A program made the translations under genes and the position numbers. From Planctomycetaceae bacterium (lineage in GTDB: Bacteria; Planctomycetota; Planctomycetia; Planctomycetales; Planctomycetaceae): a stretch of DNA of 8,165 nucleotides. The stretch spans positions 4,823 to 12,987 of the forward strand of contig DOCI01000236.1 of assembly GCA_003503535.1 (NCBI GenBank), written 5' to 3'. Positions 1 through 6,920 of the stretch are shown here, in pieces. The notes beneath the pieces were generated by a model. That model ran no database searches. It had not been told where the DNA came from and was given only the letters and a program-made list of their open reading frames with translations. Numbering within the stretch: position 1 is the first letter of the stretch; every line of letters begins with the position of its first letter.

Positions 1-62
1 TAGCGAAGCGAAGCCCCCAGAATATCGCTCGTTCTGGGGCTCACTTCGTTCGACCCCAGCTA
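1..62. repeat. Palindromic intergenic repeat with alternative hairpins
   Basis: The block ccccagaa (15-22) pairs with ttctgggg (32-39) around a 9-nt loop. The same ctgggg (34-39) can instead pair with ccccag at 54-59 around a 14-nt loop, so the two hairpins exclude each other. The ends tagc (1-4) and gcta (59-62) are also complementary. No reading frame runs through it. It looks like a REP-type dispersed intergenic repeat, but the window start may cut it and its copy number elsewhere is unknown. Confidence 0.45.
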
Positions 63-106
63 TCCTTGTCGACGATATTCTATACCTCGTTTGTACTTCG
101 TATCTT

Positions 107-311
107 AACCCGAAGCGTCAGCGAGGGGACGGCTACTGATTATCAATTCGGTTAAACTCTGATACTTTAAACGTGCCTGTCACATATGCATAAAGTTGGT
201 CTACGAGGAGAAAACTTTGATAGATTCTCCACTTCGTACAATATGATCTCCCTGAACAAGATGCAGCTGATTGTGAATTCCACACTGGCCCCTCGCTGAC
301 GCATCGGGTTA
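107..311. repeat. 22-bp inverted repeat, arms 107-128 and 290-311
   Basis: The left arm (107-128, core cagcgagggg) and the right arm (290-311, core cccctcgctg) are reverse complements with one mismatch in 22 bases. They enclose about 160 bp with no credible gene. The spacing is too long for a simple hairpin, so paired copies of a dispersed planctomycete intergenic repeat are more likely. From memory, related sequences ending in a cgggtt-like block are common between planctomycete genes, but I could not check this. The right arm ends 50 bp before the downstream start codon. Confidence 0.55.
202..238. repeat. Interrupted hairpin inside the inverted-repeat interval
   Basis: Bases 202-206 (tacga) pair with 234-238 (tcgta), and 207-212 (ggagaa) pair with 225-230 (ttctcc). 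This gives an 11-bp stem with a 3-nt bulge on one side and a 12-nt loop. It lies midway between the 22-bp arms and may be the central part of the same composite repeat. No poly-T follows, so it is not called a terminator. Confidence 0.35.
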
Positions 312-361
312 TGATTTCAATAAAGTTTCATTCCTATCCAGACAACCAATTCTGATTCACA

Positions 362-3151
362 ATGAGATTCCAAAAACAAAACCTGCTTGTTCTCCTCAGT
401 CTGACGTTTTTCAGTCCAACATTCACCTCGGCTGAGGAACCAACCGCTGGCGAAAAACTGTTCGCACTGCAGGTGAAACCAATACTCGAAGCCAAATGTG
501 CAGGCTGTCACGCGGAAGACCCCGATGATTTACAGGGAGGCTTCGATCTCCGCAGCCGCGAAGCGATGCTGCATGGCGGCGAAGTCTTTGGTGAGGCAGC
601 TGTTAAGCCGGGCGATGCCACCGCCAGCGAGTTGTTGCCCCTCATCCGTCGTGAACTTGAGGGGATGGAAATGCCTCCCAAGCAAGCCGACAAATTGACT
701 CAGGAACAGATCTGGGCGATTCGCGACTGGATCAATCAAGGGGCTCCCTGGCCGAATGAGGAACGCGTTGCCGAAATCTATGCTGCCCATGCCGAGGGAA
801 TCACCATGCCGACGAGTGGCGGCCTGAGTGAATCCTGGACCAACCGCAAATACAAACCCGAAGACCTCTGGGCCTTCCAACCAATTCGTAAATCGTTTCC
901 GACATTAACCTCTGATACCGAAAATCCCATCGATCAGTTCATCGCCACAGATCTTGCCGACAAGGGTCTCGAACCGTCTCCCATTGCCGATCGCCTTACG
1001 TTAATCCGTCGAGCGACTTTCGATTTGACCGGCTTGCCACCCACACCTGACGAGATTGATCAATTCCTCAAAGATAAACGAGACGATAACACTGCATTTG
1101 CGGCTCTGGTCGATCGCCTGCTCGACAGCCCCCATTACGGCGAACAGTGGGGACGTCACTGGCTCGATGTTGTCCGCTATGCCGACAGCTCCGGCTTCGC
1201 CAACGATTACGAACGCCCCAACACCTGGCGCTATCGCGACTACGTCATCCGCTCCTTCAACAACGACAAACCCTACGATCAATTCCTCAAAGAACAACTC
1301 GCAGGCGATGAACTGATTGAACAGGCAGGAAAATCTTTCAGCAAAGAGCAAGAGGCAGAGTACCTGATTGCCGCGGGCTTTCTTCGCATGGGGCCCTGGG
1401 AGCACACCGGCATGAGTGTCGCCAAAGTCACCCGCCAACTTTTTCTCGACGATATCACCGACACCGTCGGTCAGGTTTTCCTCGCCCAACCACTCCAATG
1501 CTGCCGTTGTCACGATCACAAGTTCGATCCAATTCCCACCCGCGATTTTTATTCGATGCAATCGATCTTCGCGACCACGCAATTTGCCGAAGTCGAGACC
1601 GTCTGGCTGCCTGATGAGAATCTGGAAGGCATGACGGAAGATCAGTCGTATCACAAAAAGAAAGCAAAAGCCAATTCGGAAATGCTCAAAGAAGTGAATC
1701 GCCAGAAAGCAGCAGCCGAGGCTGCCTGGTTCAAAGAACAGAGATTGCCTTATAAGTCCAGAACCGAAGCCAGAAAAGCAGGAGCGAAAGACGACGAACT
1801 CCCTCCGCCCACCATCATCACTCCCGAACAATATGGCCTCGAACGGATCGGCCGCAAATGGGAAAATCGCTTCTCCTGGGAATTGGATCGCTATCAGCCG
1901 ATCGCCTATACCGTCTACAACGGCAAAACCCGAGTGCCGAAATCTAACTACAATCGCATCACCAAACCGGACAATCCCCTCAAAGAAGGCACTCTCGAAC
2001 AAACAGCCATCCTCGGCGGCGGCGATCCCTTCTCGCCCACGGTGCCAGTCAAACCGGATGTCCTCAGTGCCGTCCCCAATGGATTAAAATTCGACGTCCC
2101 CGACGATGTCTCTGGCCGCCGCACCGCTCTGGCTAACTGGCTCGTTTCGCCGGGCAACAGCCTGACTTCACGCGTCATCGTCAATCGCATTTGGACATTC
2201 CACTTCGGACGCGGCATCGCCGGTAACCCGAACAATTTCGGAGCCACCGGCAAGAAACCGACGCACCCCGAACTGCTCGACTGGCTCGCCACCGAGTTTG
2301 TGTACAACAACTGGTCGATCAAACAACTCCATCGTACCATCATGAATTCAGAGGCCTATCGGCTCGCCAGCACTCATCCGAACCCCCAGCAGGTAGCCGA
2401 GTGCGATCCCGAAAATCAATCGTATGCCGTCTTCCTGCCACGGCGACTCGAAGCCGAGGAAATCCGCGATGCCATGCTCGCTGCTTCCGGTGAATTAAAT
2501 CCCGAAATGGGCGGCATTCCGATCCGGCCCGATATGAATCTCGAAGCCGCTCTACAGCCCCGCATGATTATGGGGACCTTCGCCCCCAGTTATGTGCCGA
2601 ACCCGAAACCGGAACAACGCAATCGCAGATCCATCTACATTCACAATATCCGTGGACATCGGCTCCCCTTCATGGAAACCTTCAACCAGCCCGGCTCTGA
2701 AGTCTCCTGCGAACTTCGCGATCAATCCAACATCACCCCGCAGGTCTTTGCACTGATGAACGGCCAGGAATCTCACGACCGAGCCTTGGCTCTGGCAATT
2801 CGATTAAAGCAGGAAAGCTCAGCCGACACAGAAATCATCAAACAACTCTATCAACTCACCTTCGGACGAGAACCGTCAGCCGAGGAAATTCAACTGGCTC
2901 TCAATCACTGGGACCAAATGAAAACCGTCCATCAGAAAACCGAGATCACTCCCTTGAACTTCCCAACCGAAGTCGTCCGCGAAGCCGTCGACGAAAACTC
3001 CGGCGAACCGTTCTCCTTCACCGAAAAACTCTTCGCCTACGAAGACTACATTCCCGATCCTCAGTCGCAAAAAGTAGACATCACCACCCGAGCCCTGGCC
3101 GATGTCTGCCTGGCGGTGCTGAATGCGAATGAATTCATCTATGTCTATTGA
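362..3151 (+). CDS. Secreted planctomycete cytochrome c / DUF1549 / DUF1553 protein
   Basis: This is a 929-aa exported protein of the large planctomycete PSCyt1-DUF1549-DUF1553 family. Residues 1-24 form a Sec-type signal peptide (basic start, hydrophobic LLVLLSLTFF, cleavage near TSA/EE). A cytochrome c domain follows, with CAGCH at 46-50 as the heme site and MEMPP at 102-106 as the likely distal Met ligand. DUF1549 covers about 185-410 and ends in CCRCHDHKFDP (380-390), a second CxxCH motif typical of the family. A charged Lys/Glu-rich linker (about 425-480) precedes DUF1553 (about 585-845). The length is normal. The ATG at 362 is chosen because it gives a complete signal peptide; no clear Shine-Dalgarno is visible. 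Family members usually sit directly before a DUF1501 gene, as here except for the inserted small gene. A role in periplasmic redox chemistry or polysaccharide use has been proposed for the family; the substrate is unknown. Confidence 0.95.
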   Translation: MRFQKQNLLVLLSLTFFSPTFTSAEEPTAGEKLFALQVKPILEAKCAGCHAEDPDDLQGGFDLRSREAMLHGGEVFGEAAVKPGDATASELLPLIRRELEGMEMPPKQADKLTQEQIWAIRDWINQGAPWPNEERVAEIYAAHAEGITMPTSGGLSESWTNRKYKPEDLWAFQPIRKSFPTLTSDTENPIDQFIATDLADKGLEPSPIADRLTLIRRATFDLTGLPPTPDEIDQFLKDKRDDNTAFAALVDRLLDSPHYGEQWGRHWLDVVRYADSSGFANDYERPNTWRYRDYVIRSFNNDKPYDQFLKEQLAGDELIEQAGKSFSKEQEAEYLIAAGFLRMGPWEHTGMSVAKVTRQLFLDDITDTVGQVFLAQPLQCCRCHDHKFDPIPTRDFYSMQSIFATTQFAEVETVWLPDENLEGMTEDQSYHKKKAKANSEMLKEVNRQKAAAEAAWFKEQRLPYKSRTEARKAGAKDDELPPPTIITPEQYGLERIGRKWENRFSWELDRYQPIAYTVYNGKTRVPKSNYNRITKPDNPLKEGTLEQTAILGGGDPFSPTVPVKPDVLSAVPNGLKFDVPDDVSGRRTALANWLVSPGNSLTSRVIVNRIWTFHFGRGIAGNPNNFGATGKKPTHPELLDWLATEFVYNNWSIKQLHRTIMNSEAYRLASTHPNPQQVAECDPENQSYAVFLPRRLEAEEIRDAMLAASGELNPEMGGIPIRPDMNLEAALQPRMIMGTFAPSYVPNPKPEQRNRRSIYIHNIRGHRLPFMETFNQPGSEVSCELRDQSNITPQVFALMNGQESHDRALALAIRLKQESSADTEIIKQLYQLTFGREPSAEEIQLALNHWDQMKTVHQKTEITPLNFPTEVVREAVDENSGEPFSFTEKLFAYEDYIPDPQSQKVDITTRALADVCLAVLNANEFIYVY

Positions 3152-3153
3152 GG

Positions 3154-3184
3154 AAGGCGGAAGGTTGAGGGAGGAAGGTGGAAA
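3154..3184 (+). repeat. Left arm of 31-bp imperfect inverted repeat
   Basis: This purine-rich arm begins aaggcggaaggttga and is the reverse complement of 3601-3631 at 28 of 31 positions. It starts three bases after the stop codon of the DUF1549/DUF1553 gene and runs into the first codons of the four-helix-bundle gene, covering its GTG start at 3178. Confidence 0.75.
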
Positions 3185-3525
3185 TGGTTGAAAAGCAGAT
3201 GAAGGATTTATCTCAACGTACGAAGGAATTTGCACTGAGAATTATACGGGTTTATTCCAGTTTGCCGACGACGACATTAGCTCAGGTGTTGGGGAAACAA
3301 TTGTTACGTTCAGGAACTTCAGTCGGTGCCCATTATCGAGAGGCGAGTCGGGGGCGTTCGGATGCAGAATTTATCAGTAAACTTGGAGGCGGTCATTAGG
3401 AACTGGAAGAATCAATTTATTGGATGGAACTGATGGTTGAATCCAACCTCATCAGACACGAACTCCTGATCGATCTGATGAAGGAAGCCAATGAGCTGAG
3501 CGCTATCTTCACGACATGCATCTAA
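3178..3525 (+). pseudogene. Four helix bundle protein (S23/Avd-like), interrupted by in-frame stop
   Basis: The first part reads as the typical start of the small four-helix-bundle family related to 23S rRNA intervening-sequence proteins, with RTKEFALRIIRVYSSLP, GKQLLRSGTSVGAHYREA and RSDAEFISKLG. A TAG at 3397-3399 stops it after 73 codons. Immediately after, in the same frame, the missing C-terminal helices continue (ELEESIYWMELMVES, then KEANELSAIF) to the TAA at 3523-3525. The two parts total about 115 residues, the normal family length, with no gap at the join. Either a sense codon became TAG, or two compensating single-base indels changed the local reading. Starts at GTG 3178 and ATG 3184 are both possible; both lie in the left repeat arm. 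The molecular role of stand-alone members is not established. The product is probably non-functional as read unless the stop is suppressed or is a sequencing error. Confidence 0.85.
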
Positions 3526-3588
3526 AACACTCGAAAGAAAATGAATTCGAAATAAACTATAAGGCACAGTTTTGTAAGAAAAGTCATC

Positions 3589-5007
3589 ATGAATAAAATA
3601 TTTCCTCCTTCCGCCTTCAACCTTCCGCCTTCTCGCCGCGATTTTTTATATTCGCTTTCGGCAAGCCTCGGCTCCGTCGCTTTCACCTCAATGCTCGCCG
3701 AAGCGAACAACAAGGCGACCGCCAAAGAACCGCACTTCCCGGAAGCAAAAGCCAAACACTGTATCTTCCTCTACATGGAAGGCGGTCCCTCGCACATTGA
3801 TACGTTTGATCCCAAGCCCAAACTGAGCGAACTGCACCTGCAGGAATTCAACCGTAGTGGAGAGCAGCAGTCGGCGATGAGCAGTGGGAAGCGGTACTAT
3901 GTCGAGAGTCCGTTCAAGTTTCAGAAAGCGGGCGAAAGCGGAGCAGACATGTGCGATCGCTGGCAGCACCTGCCACGTGTCGCTGATCAGCTCTGCTTTT
4001 ATCGAGGCTGTCAGGTCGAATCGGTCAATCATCCGACTGCCAACTATCACGTCAACACCGGCAATCGTTTCGGTGGCGATCCTTCCCTCGGTGCCTGGGT
4101 CACCTACGGCCTCGGCTCCGAAAATAAAGATCTCCCCGGCTTCATCGTTCTGCCCGAACTCGCCTTCCCGCAGGGAGGATCCGCCAACTGGTCGAACGGA
4201 TATTTGCCGACTGCTTTGCAGGGCACGCCACTCCGTCCGAAAGGCTCACCGATTCTCGATATCTCTCCGCCTGCTGGCGTCTCTCGCGAACATCAACGCA
4301 AAAATCTCGATTATCTGCATCAACTGAACGACCTGCACGCCCAGCAACATCCAGAACATGCCGACCTGTCTGCGCGGATGAACAATTACGAACTCGCCTT
4401 CCGCATGCAGATGCAGGTTCCCGAAGCTCTCAATATCGATGGCGAAACGAAGCAGACACTCGAAAACTACGGCATCGGCCAACAACCAACGGACAACTTC
4501 GGCCGCCGTTGCCTCCTCGCCCGCAAACTGGTCGAGAAAGGCGTCCGCTTCGTGCAGGTTTACGCGAGCACCTGGGACTCACACGACTACATCGCCAAAG
4601 CTCACGGAGCCCTCATCCCGACGGTCGACCAGCCAATCGCCGCGCTCATTGAAGATCTCCGCGAACGGGGACTGCTCGACGAAACACTCATCGTCTGGAT
4701 GGGAGAATTCGGACGCACTCCCGATAACGGAGTCCGCGGCGGTGGACTCGCCTACGGCCGCGATCACAATCCCGATGCCATGTCGGTCTGGCTCGCCGGC
4801 GGAGGCTGCAAAGCAGGCCACACCATCGGAGCGACGGATGAAATCGGCGCGACAGCCGTCGAAAACGTGCACCACGTCCGCGACCTGCACGTCACCCTCC
4901 TCAAACTCCTCGGCCTTGACGACAACAAACTCACCTACTACCACGCCGGCCGCTTCAAACAACTCAGCCAGTTCGGCGGGAAGAGTATTGAGGAGTTGAT
5001 TGCATGA
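3589..5007 (+). CDS. Tat-exported DUF1501 domain protein
   Basis: This 472-aa protein belongs to the DUF1501 family, which has an alkaline-phosphatase/sulfatase-like fold and is abundant in planctomycetes. A twin-arginine motif SRRDFL (15-20) is followed by a hydrophobic stretch ending near AEA (about 39). Family blocks visible are MEGGPSHIDTFDPKP (63-77), NHPTANYHVNTG (147-158), TWDSHD (328-333), GEFGRTP (372-378) and GRDHNP (390-395), where the Asp, His and Glu residues are candidate metal ligands. It presumably acts outside the cytoplasm with the upstream cytochrome/DUF1549 protein; the substrate is unknown. The ATG at 3589 is the only plausible start, since an in-frame TAA lies at 3553 and no other start codon intervenes. 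Residues 5-14 (FPPSAFNLPP) are encoded by the right arm of the inverted repeat, so the native N-terminus before the Tat motif seems to have been replaced. The 437-bp gap to the upstream gene is unusually long for this pair. Confidence 0.94.
   Translation: MNKIFPPSAFNLPPSRRDFLYSLSASLGSVAFTSMLAEANNKATAKEPHFPEAKAKHCIFLYMEGGPSHIDTFDPKPKLSELHLQEFNRSGEQQSAMSSGKRYYVESPFKFQKAGESGADMCDRWQHLPRVADQLCFYRGCQVESVNHPTANYHVNTGNRFGGDPSLGAWVTYGLGSENKDLPGFIVLPELAFPQGGSANWSNGYLPTALQGTPLRPKGSPILDISPPAGVSREHQRKNLDYLHQLNDLHAQQHPEHADLSARMNNYELAFRMQMQVPEALNIDGETKQTLENYGIGQQPTDNFGRRCLLARKLVEKGVRFVQVYASTWDSHDYIAKAHGALIPTVDQPIAALIEDLRERGLLDETLIVWMGEFGRTPDNGVRGGGLAYGRDHNPDAMSVWLAGGGCKAGHTIGATDEIGATAVENVHHVRDLHVTLLKLLGLDDNKLTYYHAGRFKQLSQFGGKSIEELIA
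3601..3631 (-). repeat. Right arm of 31-bp imperfect inverted repeat, inside DUF1501 gene
   Basis: This is the reverse complement of 3154-3184 with three mismatches. It also contains an internal direct repeat: the 11-mer ccttccgcctt occurs at 3607-3617 and 3621-3631, separated by caa. It is read in frame as residues 5-14 of the DUF1501 protein and ends just before the arginine codons of the Tat motif. Confidence 0.75.
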
Positions 5008-5050
5008 TTATGTTCAGTGCCATGAGTATGGGGACACGCAATAACATATC

Positions 5051-5080
5051 TGGAAGTGTAAAATTCACTTCCACTTTTAA
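5051..5080 (+). terminator. Probable rho-independent terminator after DUF1501
   Basis: The stem tggaagtg (5051-5058) pairs perfectly with cacttcca (5066-5073) around a 7-nt A/T loop, followed by a short T run at 5075-5078. It lies 44 bp after the DUF1501 stop codon, where the operon should end. The stem is only half GC and the T tract is short, so efficiency is uncertain. Confidence 0.5.
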
Positions 5081-5142
5081 TGGACTGAGGAATTATTATA
5101 TTACGAATTGCTAGCCCAAATAACGTGGACCAAAACATTGAC

Positions 5143-5154
5143 ATTCAATTGAAT
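5143..5154. promoter_or_regulatory. 12-bp perfect palindrome before the receiver-like gene
   Basis: The sequence attcaattgaat is a perfect 12-bp palindrome ending 7 bp before the ATG at 5162. Its position would suit an operator for a dimeric repressor, but AT-rich palindromes arise easily by chance and no regulator is encoded nearby. No convincing Shine-Dalgarno lies between it and the start codon. Confidence 0.25.
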
Positions 5155-5161
5155 AATTGAG

Positions 5162-5503
5162 ATGAGAACTTCCCAACTATTAATCTGGCTTGATGACGAA
5201 AGAGATCCAGAAGACTCTCGCTGGGAATCATATTTTCCAATCAATGATCCAGAAGTGATATGGGTTAAATCCTATGAAGAATTTGTAGTTTGGATTTCCA
5301 GTAAAGAGCATCCAGATGCTATATGTTTCGACCATGATCTTGGCGATGGCCCCAGTGGTTACGACGCCGCCAAATGGCTAACCCAACACTGTCTCGCAAA
5401 CGGACTGAAATTACCGTTGTGGAACATTCAGAGTGCAAACCCAATCGGCAAAGAAAATATCGTATCCTTACTCAAGTCCTTTGAGCGGATAATGGAAAGC
5501 TAA
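5162..5503 (+). CDS. Cyclic-phosphate processing receiver-domain (cREC-like) protein
   Basis: This 113-aa single-domain protein resembles the atypical receiver-fold family described as cyclic-phosphate processing receiver domains. Visible hallmarks are the first strand with an acidic cluster, LLIWLDDERDP (6-16), the second acidic motif CFDHDLGDGPSGYDAA (55-70), and the C-terminal block QSANPIGKENI (90-100). The two acidic motifs would form a metal-binding active site. By family prediction it processes cyclic phosphates, possibly at RNA ends; this is computational and not shown here. It is a stand-alone gene with no RNA ligase, kinase or histidine kinase beside it. It follows the DUF1501 gene by 154 bp, past a probable terminator and a palindrome, so it is likely transcribed separately. 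Codon choice looks more A/T-rich than in the upstream operon, consistent with separate acquisition. It converges on the HAD phosphatase gene 50 bp away. An ordinary response regulator is unlikely because the D-H-D arrangement differs. Confidence 0.78.
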   Translation: MRTSQLLIWLDDERDPEDSRWESYFPINDPEVIWVKSYEEFVVWISSKEHPDAICFDHDLGDGPSGYDAAKWLTQHCLANGLKLPLWNIQSANPIGKENIVSLLKSFERIMES

Positions 5504-5553
5504 TAAATAGGAATTGTGAAGTTACGCTCTGCTTACCGACTCAACCCTCATAC

Positions 5554-6372
5554 TCAAACCGTAACCATCGCCTTCGGCTCATTCAGTAACATCTCCAGAT
5601 CAATCTCGGCAATCGAATCGACAATCAAATCCGGTTGAAAAGCGAATTGTTTGAGGTCGCTTTTCTGGGTGCCGCCGGAGAGGACGAGGACGGTGTGGTA
5701 GCCGAGTTGGACTCCGCCCAGGATGTCGGTTTCCATGGTGTCGCCGATGATGGTCGTTTCGTCGGCTGTCAGATGCAGTTCCTTTCGCGCGGCTCGCATC
5801 ATGATCGGGCTCGGCTTGCCGACGCTGAACGCTTTGATGCCGGTCGCAGATTCGATCATCGCGACAATCGCTCCGCAGCCAGGGCGTAAGCCGAATTGCG
5901 TTGGGCAGTTCGGGTCCATGTTGGTGGCGATCAGTTTGGCTCCGCCGATGACCAGATTGCAGGCTCGTTCCAGCATTTCCATCGTGAATGTCCGGCCTTC
6001 ACCGACCACGACATAGTCGGGATGCGACTCGACAATCGAATAGCCGACGTCGTGCAACGCATTATGCAGTCCCCCTTCGCCGATAACGTAGGCGGTGCCG
6101 TGCGGTTTGCGATCGGCGAGAAAACTGGCGGTCGCCATCGCACAGGTATAAACATGATGATCCTCGACCGGAATTCCCATGCGGCGAACCTTCGTGGCGA
6201 CATCCCGCTGCGTTCGTTGAGAGTTGTTGGTAAGAAACAGAAACGGAATCTGCTTGCTGATCAATTCCGCCACAAACTCATCGGCTCCGGGAATCAACTG
6301 ACTGCCTCGATAAATCACTCCATCCATGTCGAGTAACAATCCATGCGACTGGTAAGACATCGCTTTCACCAT
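5554..6372 (-). CDS. HAD-IIA family sugar-phosphatase-like hydrolase (NagD type)
   Basis: This is a 272-aa cytoplasmic haloacid dehalogenase superfamily phosphatase of subclass IIA, the NagD/4-nitrophenylphosphatase group. All four catalytic motifs are present: motif I DMDGVIY (15-21, nucleophile D15 and acid/base D17), motif II TNNS (48-51), the motif III lysine in VGKPSP (K186) and motif IV GDTMETD (210-216, metal ligands D211 and D216). The stretch between motifs II and III (about 65-180) is the C2-type cap that determines substrate, including GLRPGCGAIV (161-170). Length is typical. Substrates in this group are small phosphate esters such as nucleotide monophosphates, phosphoglycolate or sugar phosphates; the one here cannot be told. 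The start at 6372 is supported by an upstream agga on the minus strand about 7 nt away; an internal ATG four codons later (6360) is possible. It appears monocistronic and converges with the receiver-like gene. Confidence 0.92.
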   Translation of the reverse strand: MVKAMSYQSHGLLLDMDGVIYRGSQLIPGADEFVAELISKQIPFLFLTNNSQRTQRDVATKVRRMGIPVEDHHVYTCAMATASFLADRKPHGTAYVIGEGGLHNALHDVGYSIVESHPDYVVVGEGRTFTMEMLERACNLVIGGAKLIATNMDPNCPTQFGLRPGCGAIVAMIESATGIKAFSVGKPSPIMMRAARKELHLTADETTIIGDTMETDILGGVQLGYHTVLVLSGGTQKSDLKQFAFQPDLIVDSIAEIDLEMLLNEPKAMVTV

Positions 6373-6920
6373 TTCATTTCCTAATCATTTAAAGAGTGCG
6401 GTCGAGCTGCGGGAGGGAGGGAAACGTTCAACAGGATCTGATCATCTGAGCGAAGGAAGGAAACAGATGCTTATGTGTCGAACGGAGGGAGTGAGCGCCA
6501 ATCCATTGAGCAGTATTTTCTGAAATCTGCTAAGGAAGATTACCTAGCAGAACGCGTGCCGAAATTTGGAAATTGTTGAATTCTTCGCAAAACTGTGCCT
6601 TGTCGCAGTTTCCCTAGACAATAAGAGAGGATCTCTCAATAAAAAGCGCTGGAGTGGACTTGCGAACATTCTGTGTCGCGTACATTTCATGTCGCGAAGA
6701 TGTAGAGTTCATGAGCAGACTCTGCGATAGAATGCGCAAACGCATATTTAATAACAACTGTATTGATACTGAAATAAGATTAGACTGCACAACTTGAGTG
6801 GACTCATTTGACCGGACGAGTATCAAGGAATCGACATGCCTGGTATTATTCATTATTGAGGAACCGTTACAAGAAACTTCGGTTCAAATATCAACATCGA
6901 AATATGGAGCATCAATCAAT
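6373..6920. other. Gene-poor intergenic region
   Basis: About 550 bp lies between the divergently transcribed HAD gene and the possible miniprotein gene. No reading frame here has family-like sequence. A GTG-initiated frame from 6798 runs into the miniprotein, but its first 41 codons look non-coding. It should contain the promoter for the minus-strand HAD gene, though no clear -35/-10 pair was identified. Apart from the hairpin at 6526-6551 and a weaker 6-bp stem at 6590-6595/6606-6611, I see nothing definite. Confidence 0.6.
6526..6551. repeat. Bulged 9-bp hairpin in intergenic region
   Basis: Bases 6526-6535 (tctgctaagg) pair with 6543-6551 (cctagcaga), leaving a single bulged A and a 7-nt loop. 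No T tract follows on the plus strand and only a TTT follows on the minus strand, so it is not a convincing terminator. It lies about 150 bp upstream of the HAD start codon and might be part of that gene's leader or of an unrecognised small RNA. Confidence 0.4.

Larger units (their letters stand above)
3154..3631. mobile_element. Candidate inverted-repeat-bracketed four-helix-bundle insertion unit
   Basis: The 478-bp interval consists of a 31-bp inverted repeat at each end and one small four-helix-bundle gene between them. It separates two genes whose family members are normally contiguous. No transposase is encoded, so any movement would need a factor in trans or a repeat-mediated route. I see no target-site duplication. 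Calling it mobile is inference from the inverted ends, the disrupted operon and the stand-alone cargo. The alternative is two unrelated copies of a dispersed purine-rich repeat. Confidence 0.4.

Noticed and set aside
1..361. CRISPR array or tRNA gene in the repeat-rich leader
   Set aside because: The repeats are inverted pairs, not regularly spaced direct repeats, and no cloverleaf could be drawn.
1001..2002. Long open frame of 333 codons on the minus strand
   Set aside because: It lies wholly opposite the well-supported DUF1549 coding sequence and has a low-complexity hydrophobic composition typical of an antisense shadow.
3397..3399. Possible programmed recoding of TAG in the four-helix-bundle gene
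   Set aside because: No pyrrolysine-type context or downstream structure is evident; a mutation or sequence error is simpler.
5521..5565. Complementary gttacg/cgtaac pair between the convergent genes, considered as a bidirectional terminator
   Set aside because: The stem is only 6 bp with a 33-nt loop, it overlaps the HAD stop codon, and it has no T tract.
5896..6336. Plus-strand open frame of 146 codons
   Set aside because: It is antisense to the HAD phosphatase gene, whose four catalytic motifs are intact.
6614..6853. Minus-strand open frame of 79 codons in the intergenic region
   Set aside because: Its Ser/Leu/Asn-rich composition has no recognisable motif, and it has no supporting start context or neighbour.
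6798..6920. GTG-initiated N-terminal extension of the miniprotein
   Set aside because: These 41 codons look random and place a polar stretch before the first membrane segment; ATG 6921 gives a more sensible protein.
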